Positions 1 to 5,826 of a stretch of DNA of 6,701 bases are shown one piece after another. The notes below the pieces were generated by a model. The model was not told where the DNA came from. It searched no databases and was given only the letters and a program-made list of their open reading frames with translations. Position 1 is the first letter of the stretch. Each line of letters begins with the position of its first letter. The position numbers were made by a program, and so were the translations under genes. The DNA is from CAYLZN01 sp964387935 (GTDB lineage: Bacteria; Acidobacteriota; Vicinamibacteria; Vicinamibacterales; JAFNAJ01): positions 1 to 6,701 of the forward strand of contig CAYLZN010000319.1 of assembly GCA_964387935.1 (NCBI GenBank), read 5' to 3'.

Positions 1-1954
1 GCACCGTCGCCTGTCCGGCGACGGTCGAGCCCGGCGCCTTCAGCCGCGCCACGTCCGGCATCACCGCCGCGTCGTACTGCAGCGGGCCGTCGAGCGCGAG
101 ATCGGGACGGGCCAGCCTGGCCAGCCGCGTCGCCTCCTTCACCTTGTCCACATCGTCGCCGGTCCCGCTCGACCCCGTCGAGTAGGACAGCATCGCCACG
201 CGCGCAGGGATGCCGAACGCGATCGCCGAGTCGGCGCTCTGGATCGCGATGTCGGCCAGTTCCTCGGCCGTCGGGTTCGGAACGACCGCGCAGTCGCCGA
301 AGACCAGCACCTGCTCGGGCAGGCACATGAAGAACACACTGGACACGAGCGAGCAACCCGGGACGGTCTTGATGATCTGCAGCGCTGGACGGATGGTGTG
401 CGCGGTGCTGTGGATGGCCCCCGACACCAGACCGTCGGCCTCGTCGAGCGCCAGCATCATGGTGCCGACCATGATCGGGTCCTGCAGTTCGACGGCCGCG
501 CGTTCGGGCGTCATGCCCTTCGCCTTGCGGCGCTCCACGAGTGGTCCGACGTAGCGGCCCGCGACCTCGGCCATGTCCACGATTTCGACGGTGGGCGGGA
601 GCTTCACGCCCTGTTTCTCGGCCACGTCGGCGATTTCCTCAGGGTTGCCGAGGAGCACGCACTCGGCGATCCCGCGCGCGGCGACGATCGAGGCGGCCGC
701 CACGGTCCGAGGCTCGCTGCCTTCCGGCAGCACGATGCGTTTCATGTCCGCGCGGGCCGTCTCGACGAGGCGATGCCGGAAGGCAGGCGGCGACAGGCGC
801 GGCACGCGCGTCTGATGCATGAACCGCCGGGCCCAGGCCGCATCGACGCGATCGGCGACGTAGTTCATCGTCCGTTCGACGCGCACGCCGTCGTCCACCG
901 GGATGCTCGCGTCCATCGCGTTGAGACGGGTGGCCGTACGGTAAGTGCCATCCTGGACCGCCAGCAGGGGCATGCCCGCCTGAAGCGCTTTCTTGCAGAG
1001 CGCCATCACGTTCGGCGCGGCCTCGAGGCCTGCGGTGAGCACGACGCCGGCCAGAGGCGTCCCGTCCTGCACGGCCAGCGCCGCCGTCAACAGGATGTCG
1101 TTCCGATCCCCCGGCGTCAGCACCAGCGTGCCGGGCCGCATGACCCCGAGGGCCAGCGGTACCGTGCCGGCACAGATGGCCACGTCGCGGACCCGCTGCA
1201 CATCGGCGCGACCGTGAGACAGGAACTTCGCGTCGAGCGCTGCCGCCACGTCGCGCACCCGCGGCGCGGCCAGGTCGGCGTTGCAGGGCACGATCGCAAC
1301 CGGCCGGAGGCCCTCGGCCTCGAGGGCCTGTCGCAGCGCCAAGACCGTGTCTTCCAGATCGGTGGCCCCCGCGCAGTCGTTGCAGTCGCCGCGCATGGGA
1401 CCGAAGACCTCGACTTCCGCCGCGCTCCGCTCGCCCCGCCCGCCGCACACCCGGTTGAGAATGCACGCGACGGTCCGCCCCTCGGTCAACGCCCCGTACC
1501 CTCGCGCGGCGATCGCGGCGGCGGCAGCCACCTCCTCGGCGTTCTGAGCGCTCGGCGACGCGACGAGCACGAGCTCCGCATCGAGCGCCTTGAGCATCAA
1601 GGCGTTGACCCGACTCGAATGAACCATGCCAGATTCGGGGCCGAGCCCTTCGGCCACGATCACATCAGCGTGCTCGCCGGCCTGCCCGACGATCTCGACC
1701 ACATGTTCCATCAGCAACTGCTCGTCACCGCCGGCGAGCAGCTCGTCCGCCATGGCGCGCAGGATGGACGGCGGCGACGGGGCGTGGCCCGTGAGTTCGA
1801 GCAGTTCCGCGGTGTGCACCCGGTCACGATTCGCGATGGGCTTGACGAACGCGGTGTGGACGCCCTGGCGCTCGAGCGCCCGGACGATTCCGAGACAGGC
1901 AGACGTGAGGCCGACGCCGCGGCCGGCTGGTGCGACGAGGATCGTGGTGGGCAT
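1..1954 (-). CDS. pta: Phosphate acetyltransferase, long three-domain form (C-terminus cut by window edge)
   Basis: Pta interconverts acetyl-CoA plus phosphate and acetyl phosphate plus CoA in the cytoplasm; paired with AckA it makes or uses acetate with ATP gain or cost. The frame is open from the ATG at 1954 to base 1 (651 codons) with no stop. Residues 1-190 resemble the BioD-like P-loop domain (start MPTTILVAPAGRGVGLTS, aligning by eye with the E. coli Pta start). Residues about 215-320 fit the DRTGG regulatory domain. From about 390 runs the catalytic PTA domain, with RIVLPEGSEPRT (406-417), GLVSGAIHSTAHTIRP (508-523), SYSTGSSGTG (590-599) and DGPLQYDAA (622-630). E. coli Pta has 714 residues, so roughly 50-60 are missing off the left edge. 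The start is set by family alignment, because the upstream sequence is heptamer repeat with no Shine-Dalgarno motif. The gene lies 89 bases downstream of the ackA stop. A CNDC motif (191-194) in the linker is a minor oddity. Confidence 0.96.
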   Translation of the reverse strand, partial: MPTTILVAPAGRGVGLTSACLGIVRALERQGVHTAFVKPIANRDRVHTAELLELTGHAPSPPSILRAMADELLAGGDEQLLMEHVVEIVGQAGEHADVIVAEGLGPESGMVHSSRVNALMLKALDAELVLVASPSAQNAEEVAAAAAIAARGYGALTEGRTVACILNRVCGGRGERSAAEVEVFGPMRGDCNDCAGATDLEDTVLALRQALEAEGLRPVAIVPCNADLAAPRVRDVAAALDAKFLSHGRADVQRVRDVAICAGTVPLALGVMRPGTLVLTPGDRNDILLTAALAVQDGTPLAGVVLTAGLEAAPNVMALCKKALQAGMPLLAVQDGTYRTATRLNAMDASIPVDDGVRVERTMNYVADRVDAAWARRFMHQTRVPRLSPPAFRHRLVETARADMKRIVLPEGSEPRTVAAASIVAARGIAECVLLGNPEEIADVAEKQGVKLPPTVEIVDMAEVAGRYVGPLVERRKAKGMTPERAAVELQDPIMVGTMMLALDEADGLVSGAIHSTAHTIRPALQIIKTVPGCSLVSSVFFMCLPEQVLVFGDCAVVPNPTAEELADIAIQSADSAIAFGIPARVAMLSYSTGSSGTGDDVDKVKEATRLARLARPDLALDGPLQYDAAVMPDVARLKAPGSTVAGQATV

Positions 1955-1956
1955 GA

Positions 1957-2047
1957 CAGTTATCAGTTATCAGTTATCAGTTATCAGTTACCAGTTACCA
2001 GTTACCAGTTGCCAGGTGCCAGGTGCCAGGTGCCAGGTGCCAGTTAT
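1957..2047. repeat. Heptanucleotide tandem array (STRR-like), 13 perfect-length units
   Basis: Thirteen contiguous 7-bp units fill the ackA-pta junction. On the plus strand they read CAGTTAT x4 (1957-1984), CAGTTAC x3 (1985-2005), CAGTTGC x1 (2006-2012), CAGGTGC x4 (2013-2040) and CAGTTAT x1 (2041-2047). Neighbouring unit types up to 2040 differ by one base, and no unit has an indel. This form matches what is called short tandemly repeated repetitive (STRR) sequence in cyanobacteria; whether this genome carries other copies cannot be seen here. The last unit contains the ackA stop codon TAA (2046-2044). Read in the gene direction the unit is ATAACTG, and runs of it give stop codons in all three frames. 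The array ends two bases before the pta ATG. It is not a CRISPR, since there are no spacers and the unit is only 7 bp. Confidence 0.97.
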
Positions 2048-3234
2048 CGGGAGTCGCTGGAGACGATCGCAGCCGTGTCCGACGCGATCATGAGTTCCTC
2101 GTTGGTGTTCACCACCAGGGCCTGTGGGCGCAGGCTGGCTGTGATCCGACCCGCCCGTTCCCGGCCGTGCGTGGCGTTGGCCTGCTCGTCCAGTTCCAGG
2201 CCCAGGAAACCGAGATGCCCGATCACACGGGCACGCACTGAAGTCGCGTTCTCGCCGATGCCACCGGTGAACACGAGGGCGTCCAGGCGGCCCAGCGGCA
2301 CGACGAGCGCCGCGACAGTCTTGGCCAGCACGTAGCAGAAGATCTCGATCGCCAGGCGTGCGCGCTCATGGCCGCCCTCGGCGGCCTGTTCCACCGTGCG
2401 CATGTCGTTGGACACGCCGGAGACACCGAGCAGGCCCGAGCGCTTGTTGAGCGCATCGATGATGTCGCGCTCGGGCTTTCCGGTCGCCGTGGCCATGTGG
2501 CCGACGATGGCCGGGTCCACCGAGCCGCTGCGGGTGCCCATCATCAGGCCCTCGAGGGGCGTCAGGCCCATGGTCGTATCCACGCTGCGGCCGTTGCGCA
2601 CGGCCGTCGCGGAACAGCCGTTCCCGAGATGCGCCGTCACGAGCGCGTGGTCCTCAGCCGGCAAGCCCGCCTGCGCAAGTGCCTGCCGCGCCACGTAGCG
2701 ATGGCTGGTGCCGTGGAAGCCGTACCGGCGAACACCATGGCCCTCGAGCCACTCGTACGGCACCGGATACGTGAAGGCGACAGCCGGCATCGACTGATGA
2801 AACGCCGTGTCGAACACGCCGATCTGCGGCAGGCCCGGCAGCAGCTCCTTGGCAATCCGGATCCCGAGCAGGTTCGGCGGATTGTGCAACGGACCGAGCG
2901 GAATGCACGCTTCGATCTTCGCGATGACGTCCGGGGTGAGGCGCATGGATCCCGAGAACTCGTCGCCGCCGTGGACGACACGGTGCCCGACACCAATTAA
3001 ATCGGCATCGAGGCGCAGTTCGCGCAGCAACGTCACGACCTCCCGGAGCGCCGCCTCGTGGGCCGCTCCGCCAATGGCCTTCGACCCCCTGACGCCGTCC
3101 CGCTTCCAGTCGAGGCTCGCTTCGGGCTGTCCCAGACGCTGGGCGATGCCCGAGACGGCTTCGACGCCCGTGGAAGGGTCGATCACGGCAAACTTCGCCG
3201 AGGATGATCCGCAATTGAGGACAAGGACATTCAT
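2044..3234 (-). CDS. ackA: Acetate kinase
   Basis: AckA transfers phosphate between acetyl phosphate and ADP, or acetate and ATP, in the cytoplasm, completing the Ack-Pta route. The protein is 396 residues, close to the usual 400. Family motifs are intact: NCGSSSAKF (7-15, with N7 and K14), GHRVVHGG (83-90, substrate Arg85), VFDTAFHQSMP (140-150, catalytic Asp142), GFHGTSHRY (172-180, His174), AHLGNG (201-206, phosphate loop), MMGTRSGSVDPA (231-242, transition-state Arg235), GGIGENA (324-330) and TNEELMIA (377-384, Mg-binding Glu at about 379). Roles are assigned by correspondence with the Methanosarcina enzyme. The ATG at 3234 was chosen because MNVLVLNCGSSS is the canonical N-terminus; the frame stays open upstream to a GTG at 3363, but that extension lacks family character. 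No strong Shine-Dalgarno precedes the start. The TAA stop lies inside the heptamer array, and the final Arg codon CGA also borrows one array base. Pta follows on the same strand. Confidence 0.98.
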   Translation of the reverse strand: MNVLVLNCGSSSAKFAVIDPSTGVEAVSGIAQRLGQPEASLDWKRDGVRGSKAIGGAAHEAALREVVTLLRELRLDADLIGVGHRVVHGGDEFSGSMRLTPDVIAKIEACIPLGPLHNPPNLLGIRIAKELLPGLPQIGVFDTAFHQSMPAVAFTYPVPYEWLEGHGVRRYGFHGTSHRYVARQALAQAGLPAEDHALVTAHLGNGCSATAVRNGRSVDTTMGLTPLEGLMMGTRSGSVDPAIVGHMATATGKPERDIIDALNKRSGLLGVSGVSNDMRTVEQAAEGGHERARLAIEIFCYVLAKTVAALVVPLGRLDALVFTGGIGENATSVRARVIGHLGFLGLELDEQANATHGRERAGRITASLRPQALVVNTNEELMIASDTAAIVSSDSR

Positions 3235-3361
3235 ACGTGTGGCAACCAGGGGGACAGGGCCGCCCAACGCGTGCAGCCACGATGGAACACGGTGGGGGAA
3301 CCGAGACGGCAGGCGCGCGGGCGTTTCTTGCCGGCGGCCCTGGGGGCCGCGGGCTTGCGGC
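3235..3361 (-). other. Putative ackA 5' leader
   Basis: This non-coding stretch lies between the candidate promoter and the ackA ATG. It contains a 7-bp GC stem with a 3-nt loop (arms 3334-3340 and 3344-3350). I see no U-tract, no recognisable riboswitch and no strong Shine-Dalgarno motif just upstream of 3234. The frame upstream of ackA is open through it, but the encoded residues look like unconstrained GC-rich sequence. The length of the leader depends on the unverified promoter. Confidence 0.35.
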
Positions 3362-3368
3362 ACCTCCT

Positions 3369-3398
3369 ATTATGGCCCAACAGGATGGCGCGTGTCGC
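3369..3398 (-). promoter_or_regulatory. Candidate sigma70-type promoter for ackA-pta
   Basis: On the minus strand a -10-like hexamer CATAAT (3374-3369, 5 of 6 to consensus) lies 18 bp downstream of a weak -35-like GCGACA (3398-3393, 4 of 6). It is the only AT-rich patch in the 182-bp gap between the FixH-like gene and ackA, and it would give a leader of roughly 125-130 nt. The -35 hexamer overlaps a small hairpin (arms 3387-3392 and 3396-3401). This is motif matching only. Confidence 0.35.
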
Positions 3399-3407
3399 GC
3401 CTGGCCT

Positions 3408-3419
3408 TGACCCTGGTCA
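3408..3419. repeat. Short inverted repeat TGACC-N2-GGTCA, possible operator
   Basis: The plus strand reads TGACCCTGGTCA, two perfect 5-bp arms around two bases. It overlaps the stop codon of the FixH-like gene and sits just upstream of the candidate ackA -35 hexamer, a position where an activator or repressor could bind. No regulator family is recognised, and short inverted repeats arise easily by chance. Confidence 0.25.
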
Positions 3420-3881
3420 CCGCCCTCCGGGCGCCGATGCCGCCCCGCGGTTCGTCAGATCGATCCTGAATCGGGCGGTCACCGGGCGCGGGCCGATGTG
3501 CCCCTCGACGATCGCGTACCAGCGAGGGTTGCCGCTCTTGCAGAAAGGAAGGACGACCTCGGCTTCCTGCCAGCCCTCGGGTCCCGCGACGAGGGTGTAC
3601 CGATGCTCTCCCATCGGCATCGTCATCTCGAAGGTGATCCGGGGCTCCTCGAGGGGAACCGGCGCGCCGTCCGCCTCGACTCGAACCCGAAAGCGCTTCG
3701 GCTGGAAAGCCACGGGCGGCCGGGGCGAGACGGAGAGCGTGACGCGAAGGTCGTCCAGCCTCACGACGCCGTCCGCGCGGGTGACATCTGCCGTGTCCTC
3801 GGCGGTCGGTGGACCCGATCCGCGCGCCAGGAAGAAGGCGCCGGCCAGCACGCCCGCCACGAGGAGGCCGAGGAGGGGCAT
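3417..3881 (-). CDS. FixH/YtkA-like membrane-anchored protein
   Basis: This is a 154-residue protein with an N-terminal hydrophobic segment (about 3-19, MPLLGLLVAGVLAGAFFLA), then an acidic Pro-rich linker and one beta-rich extracytoplasmic domain. The core EMTMPMG (about 86-92), followed by an LPFCKSG-like strand (about 112-118) and RWYA (about 121-124), resembles FixH/YtkA-like domains, in which a MP-Mg turn precedes a GxW strand. FixH (CcoH) helps mature cbb3 oxidases. The Met-rich patch plus the single Cys could bind copper, but that is inference. It lies directly after actF on the same strand, so a role in assembling the electron-transfer chain fits. The start is uncertain: the ATG at 3881 immediately follows a strong hairpin and has no Shine-Dalgarno. 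The frame is open upstream to a GTG at 3974 that would overlap actF by 22 bases and translate the hairpin cluster. I favour 3881 because it begins at the membrane segment. Confidence 0.7.
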   Translation of the reverse strand: MPLLGLLVAGVLAGAFFLARGSGPPTAEDTADVTRADGVVRLDDLRVTLSVSPRPPVAFQPKRFRVRVEADGAPVPLEEPRITFEMTMPMGEHRYTLVAGPEGWQEAEVVLPFCKSGNPRWYAIVEGHIGPRPVTARFRIDLTNRGAASAPGGR

Positions 3882-3945
3882 CCCCGGGCCTGAAAAGGCC
3901 CGGGGCTCCGAAGTTCCCGGAGCGCCGGGCCTTTCAGGCCCGGCG
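3882..3945. repeat. REP/BIME-like cluster of three hairpins
   Basis: Three stems lie end to end. Hairpin A has a perfect 10-bp stem (3882-3891 with 3896-3905) and loop GAAA. Hairpin B has a 6-bp stem (3905-3910 with 3918-3923) and a 7-nt loop. Hairpin C has a perfect 10-bp stem (3923-3932 with 3936-3945) and loop TTC. The reverse complement of C matches A over the shared core CCGGGCCT...AGGCCCGG apart from one loop base, so A and C are inverted copies of one palindromic unit around B, as in bacterial interspersed mosaic elements. It fills the gap between the actF stop and the next start codon. It lacks a U-tract on either strand, so a canonical intrinsic terminator is unlikely, although it could stabilise the 3' end of the act message. 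Confidence 0.85.
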
Positions 3946-3952
3946 TTGCTCC

Positions 3953-5164
3953 TCACGAGTGGTAGTCCAGGCACGCCTGCAGCGCCGGGTCCTTCAAGGG
4001 CACGGCGTCGTGCCGCGCGAGCGACCAGCCGAACACGAGCGTGAACAGGCCGATGAACCCCACCGTCACCGCGAACTCCACGAGTGGCACGTGCGCGTGC
4101 GCGGCCTCCTCGCCGTGCGTCATGGCCGGCCCCACCATCACGAACAGCTCCCAGAACTGCGCAAACAGGATCAGCACCGCCACAGGGATCAGCTTCCGGG
4201 GGTTCCGCTTCGCGTCACGAGGCAGCATGAGGACGAAGGGAATCAGGAACTTCAGGAACGGCAGCACGAACAGGTAGAGGAACCAGCCGTGCTCCCATCG
4301 GCGAATGAAGTAGATCGTCTCTTCCGGGATGTTCGCGTACCAGATCAGCATGAACTGGCAGAAGTAGATGTAGGCCCAGAACCCCGTGGCCGCAAACAGC
4401 ATCTTGCCCAGGCTGTGCAGGTGGTTCTCGTTCAGGAACCCCTTCAGCGTGCCCGTCATGACCATGAACCCGGAGACCACGGCCACAAACGCCAGGCCCG
4501 TCTGGACGACGTCGGTGAACACCAGCACGGCGAACATCGTCGAGAACCAGTGCGCGTCGAGTGACAGGAGGAAGTAGAAGCTCACGAGGCTCAGCGTGAT
4601 GGCGAAGACGACGAGAAACAGCGCCGACAACGAGCGGCTCGTCCGCGTCGCCTTCATGCCCCCTTCGGTGTCCTGGCGATGCGAGGCCCCGACGATCAGC
4701 GCGGCGAACACGATCCACAGCACGAGGCTGAGGCCGACGAGCACCATGAACATGGTCATGTTGAGGAACGGCGACTTGTGCAGCAGCAGTTCGTCGTGCG
4801 CCACGACCTCTGGATGCGACCAGTGATACAGCGAGTGTGCCCCGAGACCGACCGCCATGGCGAGCACCGCACCCGGGATGAGCCAGGCCGTCATCGCCTC
4901 CGGAATGCGCCGCATCGTGACCGACCACTCCCCACGAGCCAGATACAGGATGGCCAGCCAGGCGACGCCGAACACGCCCAGGCCCAGCGCGTAGAACATG
5001 CCGATCAGGTACGAACTCCAGGCGAGCTGGGCGTCGTGACCGAAGGCCCACGCGAGGGCCGCCGCTCCCAGCAGCACGGCCGCGGCAGACAGGCCCTGGG
5101 CGACCGCGGGCAGCGCGAGGCGGTCGGGCACGGGCGGGAGGGCATGCGAATGTGCGTGGTTCAT
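3953..5164 (-). CDS. actF: Alternative complex III membrane subunit ActF
   Basis: ActF is a large integral membrane subunit of ACIII, the quinol:cytochrome c/oxidase oxidoreductase that replaces the bc1 complex in many bacteria. This copy has 403 residues and about ten hydrophobic segments (near 24-41, 52-75, 93-110, 134-158, 178-201, 207-238 as one or two, 255-278, 292-314, 325-345 and 358-383). The most family-typical stretch is HSLGKMLFA (250-258) followed by FWAYIYFCQFMLIWYANIP (262-280), then EET and an RRWEHGW turn. The N-terminus (HAHSHA) and a loop near 350-358 are His-rich. The ATG at 5164 overlaps the actE TGA as ATGA, and GAGGAGG lies 6-7 nt upstream, so translational coupling with actE is likely. 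The stop at 3953 is followed by the hairpin cluster. ActF is a truncated relative of the NrfD-like subunits and carries no cofactor. Confidence 0.95.
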   Translation of the reverse strand: MNHAHSHALPPVPDRLALPAVAQGLSAAAVLLGAAALAWAFGHDAQLAWSSYLIGMFYALGLGVFGVAWLAILYLARGEWSVTMRRIPEAMTAWLIPGAVLAMAVGLGAHSLYHWSHPEVVAHDELLLHKSPFLNMTMFMVLVGLSLVLWIVFAALIVGASHRQDTEGGMKATRTSRSLSALFLVVFAITLSLVSFYFLLSLDAHWFSTMFAVLVFTDVVQTGLAFVAVVSGFMVMTGTLKGFLNENHLHSLGKMLFAATGFWAYIYFCQFMLIWYANIPEETIYFIRRWEHGWFLYLFVLPFLKFLIPFVLMLPRDAKRNPRKLIPVAVLILFAQFWELFVMVGPAMTHGEEAAHAHVPLVEFAVTVGFIGLFTLVFGWSLARHDAVPLKDPALQACLDYHS

Positions 5165-5826
5165 GACTTCCCTCCTCGGCTCGCCGACGCGCTGCCGGAG
5201 TCAGGGGCGGGCGGAACCGGCGCGGTGGCAGCCGGGCTCGCCGCCGGCGCCGTGGGCGGCGGCGCCACGGGTTCGACCGTCTGCATCTCGCGGATGTAGT
5301 GGATGACGGCCCAGGAGTCCTCCGGGCTCACCTGGCGCGCGTGGCTGGGCATCGAGTTCTGCCCCCGCATCGGACGGTGGAACAACTGGCCGTCCGGCCA
5401 GTCGCGCACCTTCTGCGTCATCAGGCTCGGCGGCTTCGGAAAGAGGGCCGTGACGGTCCCGTCGCCAGCGCCCTTCGGTCCATGGCAGGTGATGCAGACG
5501 TTCTCGTAGATGAACTTGCCGTGGACGAGCACCTGGGGCGTGGGCTCGAGCGGGTTCACCAGTTCGGCGCCCGCCCGATCCGCCTCGTTCTGCGCATACG
5601 GATAGGGGGAATCCTCGACGGCCACGCTTCCGGGCTGCGGTTCCATGAGCCCCGTCGGTCGCCCGGTGAAGAGATCCTCTCGCTGGGGCTTGAGTTTCGG
5701 CTGGTCGATCATGTCGAGGCGGTTGCCTTCGCGATGGGGCTGCCGGCCGGCCGGCAGACCCAGATCGCACGCCCCCGCCAGCGCGGCGAGCGCCACGACC
5801 GCGAGCGCGCGGATGGTGTTACGCAT
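5161..5826 (-). CDS. actE: Alternative complex III monoheme cytochrome c subunit ActE
   Basis: ActE is the single-heme c-type cytochrome subunit of ACIII on the outer face of the membrane. The protein is 221 residues from the ATG at 5826. Residues 1-19 form a signal peptide (basic MRNTIR, then an Ala/Leu/Val core) leading to Cys20, a probable lipidation site, although the residues before it (LAGAC) fit the lipobox only imperfectly. The heme site is CITCH (111-115), followed by GAGDG, and a probable axial Met lies in NSMPSHA (Met159). The tail from about 188 is Pro/Ala/Ser-rich and likely disordered. The start is fixed by AAGGAGGGG a few bases upstream and by the signal peptide; the frame extends upstream to 5904 without either. 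The gene overlaps the actD stop by 8 bases and the actF start by 4. Residues 24-29 (LPAGRQ) are encoded by a perfect palindrome between the lipid Cys and the conserved-looking DMIDQPKLKP segment, so they look inserted. Confidence 0.95.
   Translation of the reverse strand: MRNTIRALAVVALAALAGACDLGLPAGRQPHREGNRLDMIDQPKLKPQREDLFTGRPTGLMEPQPGSVAVEDSPYPYAQNEADRAGAELVNPLEPTPQVLVHGKFIYENVCITCHGPKGAGDGTVTALFPKPPSLMTQKVRDWPDGQLFHRPMRGQNSMPSHARQVSPEDSWAVIHYIREMQTVEPVAPPPTAPAASPAATAPVPPAPDSGSASASRGGKS
5165..5177 (-). promoter_or_regulatory. actF ribosome-binding site at the ATGA junction
   Basis: GAGGAGG on the minus strand, inside the last codons of actE, is followed by GAAGTC and then the actF ATG. 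The actE TGA overlaps that ATG (5161-5164), a layout typical of translational coupling, which would help keep the subunits in balance. Confidence 0.8.
5740..5757. repeat. 18-bp perfect palindrome inside actE (REP-like insertion)
   Basis: The sequence CTGCCGGCCGGCCGGCAG equals its own reverse complement. Allowing one mismatched pair (5739/5758), pairing extends four more positions on each side, to 5735-5762. It is exactly six actE codons in phase (LPAGRQ, residues 24-29) and, being palindromic, reads the same peptide from either strand. Its position in the variable linker just after the putative lipid Cys is where an extra peptide would be tolerated. Confidence 0.9.

Noticed and set aside
1308..1329. 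Inverted repeat within pta (8-bp arms, 6-base loop)
   Set aside because: It arises from GC-rich Glu/Ala/Leu codons in a conserved reading frame and is not near a gene boundary, so chance is the simplest explanation.
639..1466. A 275-codon minus-strand frame inside pta
   Set aside because: It is out of frame with pta and has the low-complexity Arg/Gly/Ala composition of a GC-rich shadow. The pta frame in the same place encodes recognisable domains.
1957..2047. CRISPR array
   Set aside because: The repeats are 7 bp, directly abutting, with no spacers and no cas genes nearby.
398..2335. A 645-codon open frame on the plus strand
   Set aside because: It lies antisense to pta and part of ackA, whose family motifs are intact on the minus strand. 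Its residues are Arg/His/Gly-rich with no domain, it reads through the heptamer array, and it is open only because of high GC.
3235..3363. N-terminal extension of acetate kinase to 439 residues
   Set aside because: The canonical MNVLVLNCGSSS start is at 3234. The extra 43 residues look unconstrained, and the upstream GTG touches its AGGAGG with no spacing.
3882..3945. Classic rho-independent terminator after actF
   Set aside because: The stems are strong but no T-run follows on either strand, and the inverted duplicate structure fits a repeat element better.
3953..5299. Long plus-strand frames opposite actF and actE
   Set aside because: They are His/Glu/Arg-rich antisense shadows of hydrophobic, motif-bearing ActF and ActE; no start signals or family motifs were seen.
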